A stretch of DNA of 64,000 nucleotides from Calliphora vicina (lineage: Eukaryota; Arthropoda; Insecta; Diptera; Calliphoridae), in NCBI RefSeq assembly GCF_958450345.1, contig NC_088781.1:52530315-52594314 (forward strand). The letters are read 5' to 3'. The notes under the pieces are model-generated. The model was not told the DNA's origin, searched no databases, and saw only the letters and a program-made list of their open reading frames with translations. A program made the translations under genes and the position numbers. Positions within the stretch are counted from its first letter, which is position 1. Each line of letters opens with the position of its first letter. Shown here in pieces: positions 12,719 through 25,385 of this stretch.

Positions 12719-14467
12719 ATATATATCAGAGGTCTGATTACTTGAACAATATAAGAATACAAAAAGGCATCGCAATGTTCAGAATAAATATGAGACTTTC
12801 AAGAAAGTCAAATTCTCAGTAGATAAAAGAGGATAAAAACAAGAAATTTCATCGTATCGTAACCAATTGATTAGACCTACTTTTTGAGTTTATCTTCAAA
12901 AATTAACCTACAAGACATAAACATTGCAACAAGCAGCTAATCATAATCATGGGCCTTAAAGACGAATTTAATAATTCGAGCCTGGATTTTGTTCATATCT
13001 GGTCTTCTAGGGGTTTTTCTATGACTCTAAACTTTAAACCGAAAGAACATCCTCGGTGGTCAACAAATTGTTGAAACCACAAATTTTGAAGAATAAAAAC
13101 ATTAATTAAATTACAAACGAAAATTTATTCGACATTTGAAATACATCTGAGAACAATTCGAGAATAAATGTAATTTTCAAATTGAGAAACTATCATTTTT
13201 TTGTAGAAATATCTAATTCTTTAAATGCATATTTATTAAATCATTCTCAATTCAATATTAATCCTGAATGTTTCCATCCAATACATAATGTGCTTAGTTA
13301 AATATTTCATTAAAAAACAAGTTCTCCAAACGATTAAAGGTTATCCTTCCCTTCACTTTAGTGTAATTGCTGTTCAATGCTTAGTTAAAATACAAAAACA
13401 ATATCGAGTAAAATCCAACAACAACAACAACAAAACTAACAAATATTCTTATTCTTCGCTTTTGCTTATAACTTTACCACTGTTGCTTACTTTGCTGTTG
13501 TTGTTGTCATTATTATTACACGACGTTGTTGTTTGAGATAGATTGTGAGACACAGAGAGTCAAATTTGTCAAATTTGAAAAAAACTCCCGGGGAATTTTT
13601 TATTCATAATTGGGCTGAATATATATCAGAGGTCTGATTACTTGAACAATATAAGAATACAAAAAGGCATCGCAATGTTCAGAATAAATATGAGACTTTC
13701 AAGAAAGTCAAATTCTCAGTAGATAAAAGAGGATAAAAACAAGAAATTTGCATCGTATCGTAACCAATTGATTAGACCTACTTTTTGAGTTTATCTTCAA
13801 AAATTAACCTACAAGACATAAACATTGCAACAAGCAGCTAATCATAATCATGGGCCTTAAAGACGAATTTAATAATTCGAGCCTGGATTTTGTTCATATC
13901 TGGTCTTCTAGGGGTTTTTCTATGACTCTAAACTTTAAACCGAAAGAACATCCTCGGTGGTCAACAAATTGTTGAAACCACAAATTTTGAAGAATAAAAA
14001 CATTAATTAAATTACAAACGAAAATTTATTCGACATTTGAAATACATCTGAGAACAATTCGAGAATAAATATAATTTTCAAATTGAGAAACTCTCCTTTT
14101 TTTTGTAGAAATATCTAATTCTTTAAATGCATATTTATCAAATCATTCTCAATTCAATATTAATCCTGAATGTTTCCATCCAATACATACTGTGTTTAGT
14201 TAAAAATTTCATTAAAAAAACAAGTTCTCCAAACGATTAAAGGTTATCCTTCCCTTCACTTTAGTGTAATTGCTGTTCAATGCTTAGTTAAAATACAAAA
14301 ACAATATCGAGTAAAATCCAACAACAACAAAACTAACAAATATTCTTATTCTTCGCTTTTGCTTATAACTTTACCACTGTTGCTTAGTTTGCTGTTGTTG
14401 TTGTCATTATTATTACACGACGTTGTTGTTTGAGATAGATTGTGAGACACAGAGAGTCAAATTTGTG
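12678..14467 (+). repeat. ~890 bp tandem duplication
   Basis: Copy 1 spans 12678-13570 and copy 2 spans 13578-14467, with starts offset by exactly 900 bp. They are almost identical. Differences are a few substitutions (for example TGCTTACTTTG versus TGCTTAGTTTG), small indels in poly-A/T, and loss of CAA units in one copy. Each copy holds only intronic AT-rich sequence. The junction has the short homology CAAATTTG, and the left breakpoint falls inside the hairpin arm of the foldback element. Confidence 0.92.
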
Positions 14468-15805
14468 TATTTATTTAGATTCAGTTCAGTTTTGTTGCCG
14501 ATTTTGTTTTGTATTTCATTAGTACTTTTCTTCTTTTCAATAAAAGATTTTTACAAATGAGCTTGTCTACAACAACACTAAAATAAAACTTATGTTGTTG
14601 CTGTTGCAAATACAGGCATACATATATTAGCCCGACAAAAAAGGAGAATAAACCTAAACTAAACTATAAAATTATAAAGAGCTTGTTTTTGTTGTCTTTT
14701 TTTCGTGTATATTTTCCTTCAAAAGAATGAAGAAGGAAAAAATGAATTTTAAGCAAGTATTTGTTAGTCAGTGTGCCTGTCTGTCTGATTCTCATAAACA
14801 CACATATAGAAAGAGGCAGGAGGGAGAACAGCAACAAAACAAGCTATTGCAAAGCCAGTGATATCTGAATGATGTTAAACCCAACAAACACTTAGGTTTA
14901 ATAACAAATTAAGCATAATTTGAAATCAAAGTCTTAATCAAATGTCAAAATATGAGAATGATTTGAGAATAAAATCTTTATCAACAATTTCATTGGAATA
15001 TTTCAGAAATAATTTTAATATATCGATTAAATTTAATATATTCAGCAAACAAGCCCATATCTGTGGTACAAATTTCAAAGCAAATATTATTTAGGTACAT
15101 ATAAAATAAATGGTTTTAATGTATTCCTTACAATGAAAATAATATTTTTATAGAAAAGATATAGGTTTTGAATATATTTCCCTCGATATGGCAAATGAAC
15201 AACAATAATGTTTGTTGGGAAATTAGTATTTTTGTTGTTATCTCATTTAGAAGAGTATTGGTAGAATATTAATGTTGTTGTTGTTGTTACTTGACTAACT
15301 GCTTGCCTGCCTGGCTAAGCAAAGGATATTTTATATCTTTGTATAAGTGAGCGCAAAATACATAAATCTTTCAACACAAACTCTTACAAATGTAAGAGAA
15401 GATATGAATATCAATGTTTTTGTCGTTGTTGCTCTGTGACATTGTCAACCTAATAATGTTGCATGTGTGTGTGTAATTACGCTACGTATCTGTGTGATTA
15501 TTTTAACGGTGTTTGTACTCGTCTACAGTGGTTTTTAATTATGAACATGTTGAAGTGGATTAAAGGATTTCTTTTTCACATTATTTTAGAGGAAACCGCA
15601 GGGTTGTTTTTTTTTTGGTAAAACTATAGTGAAAAAGTAGTGGATATTGAAAAGTGTACGTAATGTAATAAATTAAGAGAAAATTAGAAAATAATCACTA
15701 TCAAATTTTTTAACTTTCGAATATTTTCAACATGGACATTTAAACAACGCTCGTATATGGGCATTTACACCAAAAACTCCACCCAGACCAAAAAATGAAA
15801 AAAAT
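14468..15805. other. kis intron, nothing recognised
   Basis: AT-rich intron with short GTT/CAA triplet runs. No exon with acceptable splice sites and no transposon remnant recognised. Confidence 0.35.
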
Positions 15806-15810
15806 TCTCA

Positions 15811-15866
15811 GTGTAAGGTATTATATGGTCATGCTTGACCGACCATACTTTCTTACTTGTTTTCTT
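15811..15866 (-). repeat. Head of a dispersed element with TGGTC hairpin
   Basis: Read on the minus strand it begins AAAACAAGTAAGAAAGTATG and continues GTCGGTCAAGCATGACCATA, a hairpin (GGTC...GACC). The first 12 bases match the head of the repeat at 61564-62038, which has a different hairpin. The shared head suggests a common class of dispersed element. Confidence 0.45.
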
Positions 15867-15989
15867 TTTCTTATTTCTTAACCAAAAAATACATCAAATG
15901 GAAATTTAAATAACGTAACGTCAAGTCAGATACTAAGGCTAACAAATAAAAACGAGGAAAGATTTGAAAATTTTATAATTTGTCACGCC

Positions 15990-16735
15990 ACAATGCAAAT
16001 GCCCATATGGAAGACTCGAACATTGAAAGGAATCCTGGTTCAGCAAGAAAAAAGTTCTAACAGAAATTGGTAAGGTAAAAGAAGTCGAACAACTCTTTCG
16101 AAGATCACCACTTCTATCAGAAAAACAGCTTATGCAAAGAGCCAAAGAATGTACCAGATCGCAATGCGGTAAAAAACTTAGAAGCAAAAGAACGAGCGAA
16201 AAAATTGAGGTCAAATTTTATAAAAAATACACCTGTTGAGTGATGGGTGATGAAACTTATGTGCTGACAGACTTTTCACAACTTCCAGGTCAAGATTTTT
16301 ATGTGGCTGATGATGTTCAAGAATAATACCGCACAAAAAATCAAAAAAACATCCGCAAGAAATTTCTTGTGTCGCAAAAAAAGTCAATCCTTTGTGACAT
16401 CAGGCACGATAAACACAGAAATATATATTACGGAGTGTTTGCCAAAACATTTTTTACCTTTTTTAAAACAACATAGAGTGCCGTCATATTTCTGGCCCGA
16501 TTCGACACCATGCCTCTATGGAAAAAAGTCCCTTAAAATGGTATTCAAAACAATAATGTAGTTTTTGCAAATCCACTCAATTGTCCAGAACTTCGGCCTG
16601 TGGAAAGGTATTGGGCTCTTTTAAAAAAGAAGTAAAGAACACAGGAAAGGTTTTTTTCCCGTTACCCTTAAAAAGAGCACTCCAAATTGTTAACACTTGT
16701 CAAGCAAAACAAAACAAAAGAGCAAAGAAGAAGAA
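15990..16735 (+). pseudogene. Tc1/mariner-superfamily transposase fossil
   Basis: With frame changes and stops, the plus strand reads MGDETYVLTDFSQLPGQDFY near 16242, then FWPDSTPCLYGKKSLKW near 16490, then LSRTSACGKVLGSF (from PELRPxERYWALLK) near 16575. These are the three blocks around the catalytic acidic residues of DDE transposases of this superfamily: the DETY block, the WPD block, and the NxPELRPIExxWA block. Upstream sequence from ~15990 probably belongs to the same element. No terminal repeats could be assigned. Confidence 0.7.
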
Positions 16736-16739
16736 TGGT

Positions 16740-18478
16740 TTATAACAACAAAATATTAACTAATAATTAATATTACTTGTTGTAATAAATTTAAAAAAAA
16801 AGAAAAAAATTAAAAAAAAATATGAATGATATTTAGGCATTTTTAAGACAGAAAAAAACACAACAATAACATCAAAGTTATTGTCAACATGACTTGACAG
16901 CAAGTGTAAATGAAAACACATAGTATAAATGAGAAAACAAATCCAATGTATCTACTATGTGAGAGTTGGTATTATTAAGTATAAATGGCGACATTAGGAT
17001 TTGGTTAAGAAAACTAAATAAATATAATAAATGGTTTTGTAATTTAAATGTAAGAAGATATTTTCTTAGTTGCTGAGAAGATGAAAAAGACAACAAAAGA
17101 GAGAGAACGGGGAAAACGTGTAAGCGCGAGTTAGAAAGAGGGGTGGGAGTATGTGTGTACTTTTAAATATGTTTAATTATTGTATGAGGAGAGTAAGAGA
17201 AAAATTGACAATTTGTAATAGAAAGAAAATGGTGGTGGTTGTTTGTTGGTTTATATGTTTTTTGGTTGTTGTTGTTATTGCTTTTGATTTGTTCCTTTCC
17301 TCTTTACCTTTCAAGTGTGGTTAATTTTTATTTTTATTAATCATAATGTGAAATAATGAAAGTTAGGTTTATAATTTGTTAATTTTCTTATTTTTTAACA
17401 AGAAAATTATAAGAAAAATGTGAGTTAATTAGTAATTATAAGTCTTTTTAATAAATAAATAATACATAGTTATAATTTCAAGAATTATATAGTATCTTCA
17501 TGTAGATGTTATTGGCAGCCTTGACTTCCCTTCATACATTTATTTAAAACCTAACAAATATATACATACCTAGTATATTCTATAAAATTAGGCACAAAAA
17601 TTTTCCAATTACCAAAACTGTCTCCCAAAACCCATATTTATGCATATGGTTTACATCAACTGAAGCTGTTTTATAGCTCCTCTATATTAAATAGCAAGCA
17701 AACACCCCCCACAATAATATGTTCAACCTGTGCCTTTACTGCTGCTGCATTTAGTCAAATAGACGATCCAAGAAACCTACCAACCTCCCATCATGTTGTG
17801 TGTGGTTATAAATCCAAGTTACCAGATAGGCTTTTAAAAAAAATCCCACAAGTATTTTATAAACATCCCATTTTTCCCAACTCCACAACTCACTTTTATG
17901 AATGTAACATGTTTATTATTATGTAATTCCCAGGAAAAATCTCTACTCGCTTCATATTACTTTCCTCTATCTCTGGCCACTCTATTACTGGCTATAAAGC
18001 ATAAAAAGCCAACTCCAGAAAATATACATACGAGCATTTTCAACAGTATCCCAGTCAAAACTGTGAACCTCATAAAGTCGATTTATTATTATTTTTTATT
18101 ATTAAAAGTGCTCACATTTTGTATCAGTTTGAAACGGCATTTCTTCTTGGCTTTTCGAGTCGCTCATACTCAACATGCGAATAGCATTTGTTCTTGTCCG
18201 TATGTAATCTATTCTTATTCTTTATGGGTTTTGTTTGTCGTTGGGTTCTTTCTTTCGTAACATCCACCCTTTTTCTTGCCATTTAAGTCAAGTCTATGTT
18301 TGGACATTTTTCTTTGCCGCAACACAGCAACCTGTCTGAGAGGGGAAGGTAACCGCTGAAGTAGATTTCGTTTCAAGTTTCTTATTATTGATCTAGGTAA
18401 ATGTTGATGTTTTTAATAATTTGGGATACGTTCTGAAAGATCGAGAAGAAGCAAAGGATCCTAGGCCGAAATACCGCA
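16740..18478. other. kis intron, nothing recognised
   Basis: AT-rich intronic DNA. Small open frames (for example 17898-18260) have no fly-like coding composition, no good start context and no similarity I recognise. Confidence 0.35.
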
Positions 18479-18995
18479 TTCAATTATTAACTGTTACCAA
18501 TCTTGAATTAACAGTTCCGGAGGAAGGAATTTTAATTTGACTGTTTCCAATCTTGAATAGACAGATTGGAATTTGGCTGCAATGATAAAATCATTGTTTG
18601 TGAAATCACGTAGATGTGAATTATCTGTTCGGGAGGAAGGAATTTGAATTTGACTACAATGATGAAGTCATTGCTTGTTAAATCAAGTAGTTCTGGAACC
18701 ATACATGTGTCATTTGGGGTATATGAACTATTTCCAAACTTGAATTGACAGTTCGATTAAAAGAGATTGGAATTTGGCTACAATGATGAAGTCATTGTTT
18801 GTTTAATCAAGTAGTTTTATCCATATGTAGCACCTGGGGAATATGAACTGTTTCAGTATTGAAATAACAGTTCGATTGAATGGAAATGGGATTTGGATTC
18901 GACTAAAGTGATGAAGTCATTATTTGTTAATTCAAATTATCGATTATGCAGGTGTAGCACCTGGGGTCTATTAACTGTTTCCAATCCTAACTAAA
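18479..18995 (+). repeat. Degenerate ~130-150 bp tandem repeat, about four units
   Basis: Units share ACTGTTTCCAATCTTGAAT, ACAGTTCGATT, TTGGCTACAATGATGAAGTC with ATTGTTTG, and TGTAGCACCTGGGG. Spacing between the ATGA(A/T)GTCATT blocks is about 80-130 bp. No coding sense. Confidence 0.65.
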
Positions 18996-20082
18996 CTTTC
19001 AAAAATCTCACAAGGAATATACATAAATTCTCAGGTATACTTCCCCCTCCATTTAAGCTGAGCATGACTGTGACTGCCTGTTGTCTGCTTTTTACCCTCC
19101 CATCCAGCCACCTAACGCGGCAAGTGTTGATATGTACCTTCATTGTAGAAGTATGCATGAGCTTTTCTTTTTTATTATATCCAGGGTCAAACTACTACAC
19201 TTGACGTTTTTTTGTTGATATTCTTCTTTAGATTATTAGTCGTATTATAATTTCTTATACTTATTGTTCTTCTTCTTGTTGTTGTTGTCATTTTATTCAA
19301 TATGTATATGGACGTATGTATGTCTATAAAATTCTTTTAAAACAAATTCAGTGAAGAGTATGTATGTTTAAAAACAAATGCAAAAGAAGGAGGAAAACAA
19401 AAGCAGAAAAACAAAATATAAATAAACGTCAACCATCTCATCTCACGCTTTCTTTCTCTCTTTTTTTTGTCTTATAAAACACACAAATTTAGATTTAAAC
19501 ATCTGTATGATTATGTATAAATGCTTGTTTGTCGCCTGCCATCCGCATATCCATTCGGCATATCCACCACAACCATTATTGCAATATATGGATGGCTTAG
19601 TCCAAAAAAAGGTAAATTTTTTGGTTGCCTTTGTGTATATGTATATTTGTATTGAGCACGTGTACATGTGTGAGTGTAGGTATCAATAAAATGTATTTAC
19701 GTGAATACCCAGAAGTTCTGGGTTACTGTCCCAAACTAGCTACGTAACTAGTTATTTTAATATCTGCGTCTCCTAAGGCCTGATCCTACATGTATTACAA
19801 ATATACTGGTCCGAAGTAGTCAATGCACTGGATTCACATTCACCGGTTATATAGAGTCAATAGCCTTACTAGCTAGTTACTTGATTAGCTATATAACTAG
19901 TTATTTCAACATATAAGAGTACTCGCTTTTTTATTTGTTTACTAAGCGGAATCTAATTAAAAGTCCAATAACCGATTGCTTGAAAACAATCCTTCCTCCG
20001 ACTACTCTCCAATAGATTACTTCTGATGGGTTAAATAACTATTTTCCAAGTGCAGTACGTGTCAAATGACCCACAATATATT

Positions 20083-20343
20083 CACCCCTATCGTGAAAAA
20101 CATGTGAAATTTCTGTTCCCATGAAATATCCATTTCCCTCGAAGGGAAAATGGCCATCGTGATATTCCCCTAAACTTTTCATTCACAATAGTTGATTTTG
20201 TTCGTAACAGCTGTTTATTGTTTACAAAATTCCATCTAAAAATTTCACAACATGGGGAATTTTTTCACGTGAACAAAGTTTATAAACGAAAAATGGGAAA
20301 AGGGAACATATTTCATGTGAAATATTGATTCGCGACAGGGGTG
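20083..20343 (+). mobile_element. MITE family A, copy 4 (best preserved)
   Basis: A complete 261 bp copy with terminal repeats CACCCCTATCGTGAA and its near-complement ending CGCGACAGGGGTG. It is flanked by ATT on both sides, consistent with a 3 bp target duplication. The interior has the CCCTCGAAGGG palindrome, CAGCTG and TTCACGTGAA. No open frame of note, so it must have moved using another element's transposase. Confidence 0.88.
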
Positions 20344-20647
20344 ATTAATTGAAGTTAGCCTGGTGATCAGACATTAGTGACAATTACTGTTTATTAGGGA
20401 TACATTGACTTGTAAAACTGCTGGGTATTCTCTTATCCATTTTTACAATAATATTTTATAACCACGTACGTACTGTGAGTGCACATAATCAAGCATACAC
20501 ACATGTGTCAAATAATTGTAATGCCAGGGATGATAAAATTGGTAACAATAGTACTTTTGTGGCTTATTTGGTACAATTGCACAAATTTACTACTAATGGA
20601 TTAATATACTTTATGGCCTTTTGGTTAATACTTGTTTAAATATAGTT

Positions 20648-20722
20648 TTAAGTAGGTATTAAATGATTTGATTTCTTGCAGGTGCTATATGCTTTGATTT
20701 CTTGCATTTAATACCTACTTAA
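20648..20722. repeat. 18 bp perfect inverted repeat (hairpin)
   Basis: The arms TTAAGTAGGTATTAAATG (20648-20665) and its exact complement (20705-20722) enclose ~39 bp in which TTTGATTTCTTGCA occurs twice as a direct repeat. It may be a tiny foldback element or a replication-slippage structure. Confidence 0.7.
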
Positions 20723-20939
20723 AGTAAGATTTTCGGAGAAACTTTATTTAATAATTAAATATTTTATACATATTGCTATATAATCATGATCTTAACAGTA
20801 CCAAAAATTAGCCATTTCAAATAAACAACTAAACAAATATTTTCTCAGAGTATCCTTTTTCTTATAACAAAGAAATTGGTTGGGTCAGTTGTTTAAAGTA
20901 ATAATTTTCGCCCGAATTATAAATAAAGGCCAGAAATTC

Positions 20940-21100
20940 AAATTGCTAATGTTGACATCAGTGATCTTTGGTTTCAGCAAAGATTACGCCACGATCCACA
21001 CAGCCTGGGAAATTTAACGATCGCGTAAGTTTTCGATTTGGCGATGTTTCTGGCGTCCAGAAACATTCCCATATTTCTATCTATATTGTTATCAAAAAAA
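20940..21100 (+). pseudogene. Short Tc1/mariner-like transposase fragment
   Basis: The plus strand reads IQIANVDISDLWFQQ, then a decayed CHDPHS-like block. This resembles the D-x-x-D-x-W-F-Q-Q-D-G-A-x-x-H catalytic segment of Tc1-type transposases and is followed by frame-broken sequence. It is short and eroded. Confidence 0.4.
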
Positions 21101-22930
21101 CTGAATTTATCAAAAAAGATTATATTTTTAATCAATTTCCTTCATAACCTCAAATTTGTCCACTTTTTACAACGAAGTGGTTTAACTGAACCTTTTCGGC
21201 TTCCCGACTTCAATCGTGGCTGCAAACTATGAAGATGGTCCAAAGTCAATTGTTGTCTAAATAGAATGTACAAAAACTGATAATGCAAGATCAGTATGAC
21301 AACAAAGCGATCGTATCGTTGCTTTTTTCAACATTTTTGATGATAATTCCTAATTCTGAATTACCGTGTTCCGAGATATCTCATGAAATATCCAAATTTA
21401 AGCTTATCTTAAATAAAAGTTCGTGTTGCCATAAATTATTTTATTATTAAAGTTTTATTCGCGTTGGATTTGGAATTACTTGTGAATCTCTTCAAGTTAT
21501 ACTTGACAGTCGACAAGTATATTTAGCTAAAGCTAAATGCGGAAAATTGAGAAACAGTACATTGCGAGCTCTCCCGAAGCACTATGATAACTCAAAGCAT
21601 TGACTTGATGAATCATCTACCATACAGAACCAATCTAAAAGTGATAATGTACAAAAGGGGCCTTTATTGGTTCGATCTGTACAAACTTTGGATTGTCAAT
21701 GGTGTAAAATTTCAGAACATTCTTACAATTTCAGTAAAACATAAAAAGCTATACAACATTCTTTTATTATCGACAAAAAATCAAATGGAAATGCACAAGT
21801 GGCCAGTTTACTGGTCCGATGGGGACATAATTAGGATTTTTAATATAAACGACAATGCGAGCTCTCAGGAGACCTTTCGATCACTCAAAACATTAGTTTT
21901 TAAGGATAATTTGGTAGGTAGCTAAACCGGAAATTTTTTTGGAACAACCAGCTGAACTGGTCTGGACAAACTTAGATTATTAATGGCGTAAATAAATTAA
22001 ATTTTAGTGAGCCAAAATTAGTCAAACATTATTTTAGAGCCGAAGCATAACCACAATATCTATCTCCTAATTAGAATATCGGTACAAATCAGACAAAAAT
22101 TTTTTATCCCCGAAAAAAGTACAATTTTATTGGTACAATTACTAATTTCTATATCACATCCCTGTTGAGAGTGCTTGGCATTGTAGTTAGATGGAGGGAT
22201 TGAATTCGTTTCTTTTGTCGCTTTTTTATTTGTTTCCAGTTTTTCTGTGTATGTTTTTTTTATGTAATGGATTCATGGTATGCAGATTCGTTGGTTTGTC
22301 GATGTCGTCAACGGTCGTCCCAACGTCTCATCATCACGGTTTTATATAATACATACATACATATGTAAACGTTTTCCATAATGTTCGAATGTGTTTCAGT
22401 TTAAAACAAAAAATTACTAATTTTTTTCTGCACTATGCTGTAATTATATTTATGATGAGGATGGTAATGTTTTTACTCTCTTTTTGTGCTTAATTTTTTG
22501 TATAGATTTTTTCTTTGGTTTTAAATTCTTTGGTACTTTGTATGTATTTATTGTTGTAACATATTTTTGAGGTTAAAGATATTGAAAAAGCAGGATTTTT
22601 TGTATATATTTTGTTGAATATAAATTCAAGTACATACTTGGTATTATAAACAAATAGTGTCCGTTTAATATAAAATAGACATACGAACTAGGGATAGAAA
22701 TTTAAAGATCGGTTAGTTTAAAAATTCCAGCTTGTTCTAAATGAAAAGTGCAGCAGATTTTGAAACTTGCTTAATTCCTTTGTGTCACGCCAAATGACAT
22801 CTAACCGTAACATGTGTTAGCCTGGGAGCTAATTTTCGCATTCGTATACGAGCGAATTCTCAATCGAACGAGCAAATTTTTGTTTGTTATTGGGATTCGA
22901 TATCGAATAAAATATATAGAAATTAATAAT
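21101..22930. other. kis intron, nothing recognised
   Basis: AT-rich intron. The open frame at 21584-21925 has no recognisable similarity. The word TGCGAGCTCTC recurs near 21565 and 21855, but no further structure was resolved. Confidence 0.3.
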
Positions 22931-23191
22931 CACCCCTATCGGGAATCAACATTTCACATGAAATATTTTCCCTTTTCCTTTTTTCGTTCATCAACTTTGT
23001 TCACGTGAAAAAAATTCCCCTTGTTGTGATATTTTTAGATGTAATTTTGTAAACAATAAACAGCTGTTACGAACAAAATCAACTATTGTGAATGTAAAGT
23101 TCATCATGATATTCCCGATAGCAATTTTCCCTTCGAGGGAAATGGATATTTCATGGGAACAAAATTTCACATGTTATTGCCGATAGGGGTG
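22931..23191 (-). mobile_element. MITE family A, copy 5 (inverted)
   Basis: This is the same family in opposite orientation, 261 bp, from CACCCCTATCGGGAA to GCCGATAGGGGTG. It is flanked by AAT on both sides, again a possible 3 bp target duplication. The core CAGCTGTTACGAACAAAATC is the complement of that in the other copies. Confidence 0.87.
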
Positions 23192-24585
23192 AATGATTGT
23201 GAGCGATTACGAATGCAAGAATTTGCCCCCTATTATCGATTTTTCATATCAATTAAGAATATTCTAAATAAAATTGAGAATTCCTAATTAAGATTGTTTT
23301 AAATATAAGTAAATTCAAGCAACTATACCAATATGACCTTGTAATAGTCTAAATTACAACATAATACATCAAATAAACTAAAACCACTTTTAAATGGAAA
23401 TTTCTAATGACATTTCTGCGAATTTTTTCAAATTGCTGTGGTTTTTCTAGGGTTAAAAATTACCATAATGCATTAAATGTCTCAACAAAAATACTATGTG
23501 CACTTTTATGCAAGTAATAAAGAAAAATAATAATAATTTATGCTGGGAAAATAAGCTGGTACACACAGCAGTTCATATTTTACCTTAATGTTTCTGGTTG
23601 TTTTAGCAGTTTTTGTTTTTCTCTTTAACTATTAAGAAATCTTTGTCCTTTTTTGTCTACCTGTCTGACATTTGATTTGTTTTCGTTTGTTTTTTTTTTT
23701 AATTTTTACTGTTCAGTTTTGTTTTATTTGGTATTCCATCAATATGCTGTCATTTTAAATTTGTCCAATATTTGTTGATGTTAAAACAAAACAATTACGA
23801 AAGAGAGTAATGTATAGACACAGTCTGTACATTACATTATTATTTGTTTGATTTATAGGAAAATGTGTGACGTGTAAAATTAAGTTATTGAGAATTTTTC
23901 TTAAAACATTTCAATAATTTTGCTACCTGGCACATCGTACATACATACCATACCTATAATTATGGTTATAAATTGTTATAATTTGTATGTTATTGATTTA
24001 GGTGTGTTAGAATTTAAGAATTTAGTTTAAATGTTCGAAAAATTAAATTACAAAATACAATTGAGAATGATTTTCAGTTGTAAGAGAAACAAATTTGGAT
24101 TATTCTCTAAATTTTATTATTTGATAAATTTATGAAGAGATCTTTATTCAATCACAATTTTAAAAGCGATTATATCAAATCTGTGTTGGCAAATTCAGTC
24201 AAATTCGAATGAACTCATTATTTTTTTTATATTTGAGTCTGAAATTTTCCATATATACAAACAAATTCGAAAATACCACTGCTTCAAACTGGTATAACTG
24301 ATGACTTGATTGTCACGATCAATTCTCTTTGTATTTTAGTAATGAAATACAATTTTGTTTCATCTAGTTTTCAAAACACAATTAATATCCCTGTTGGTTC
24401 CGGGACAAATTTCATGAAGATCGTCCAAAATTTGTTGGTAAAGACAGAAAACAACGATGTTGTATGAAAACTTATAAAACAGAAGGATCGTCAACTGAAT
24501 TATAGTGAAATTTAGTGATGTTTGAGCCTTTGTTTTAACCGGATTCATTTAAAAATAAGGTCATCAAAACTTAGCGGAATCTACT
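23192..24585. other. kis intron, nothing recognised
   Basis: AT-rich intron without recognisable exon, RNA gene or element. Confidence 0.3.
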
Positions 24586-25385
24586 GTCTTTTAAGTCAGT
24601 CAAAAGTTGTTCCTACATAAAGCACTTTTAAGCAAATGGTTACCTCATATAGAAAGGTCTAAAAAAAACGCCAAACACGGATCATACTCCACAACTTTAT
24701 AGAGTCGCTTTTTAAAGACTTCAGACATTAATCTCGAACTAAATATGAAATTAAGTCGTGCAATGAGATTAATACTGTAACGATCATCTCGCATCGTATT
24801 TTGGCAATGAAACAAAATGAAATAAAATGTTTAACGATGGTTCAAATGACATCATTGAAATCGTGGCAGGCTGTATCTATCGATATGAGAACGAAACTGA
24901 ACATAATCTAAGGTCTTTCAAGATCAATCAAATTCGTCGAAAGTTATTCCAGCATAAAGCACTTTAAATCAAATGATCGCATGGATAAACATTTGACCGT
25001 CCTGTTTATTACCTTATAATCTAACAATCGCTCGAAAACAATGATACAAAAAACTTCATTAAGATCGTGACAGATCGATATGAAAACGAAACTGAACAGA
25101 ACCTACGTTCTCTTTCAAGATCACTCAAATAGAAAGATCAAAACAAACGTCAAATTCGAATCATTCTCCACCACCACAATGCGATCATTGCAGATCAGTT
25201 GCATTCTCTTTCAAGATCAGTCAAAAGTGGTTCCAGCATAAAGCACTTTAAAGCAAATGATCGCCAGGAAAATCAGTCGCCATGCCGTGAGAGCGACATA
25301 GAAAGGTCAAAGTCAAATGGAAAGGTCATAACAAACGTCAACGTCGAATCAGCTAACAGACTTTGTAACCACTCAAAACAAAAGT
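24586..25385 (+). repeat. Diverged dispersed/tandem repeat, three to four units
   Basis: Units share CTTTCAAGATCA(G/A)TCAAA followed by TTCCAGCATAAAGCACTTTA and AAGCAAATGATCGC. They are seen near 24586, 24912 and 25204, with a partial unit near 25109. Spacing is about 290-330 bp. No coding sense. The frame at 25199-25387 lies inside a unit and is not considered a gene. Confidence 0.6.

Noticed and set aside
17898..18260. 120-codon plus-strand frame
   Set aside because: Hydrophobic, T-rich translation typical of AT-rich noncoding DNA, with no supporting signals.
21584..21925. 113-codon plus-strand frame
   Set aside because: No start context, no similarity recognised, and composition like surrounding intron. 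Kept as unassigned sequence.
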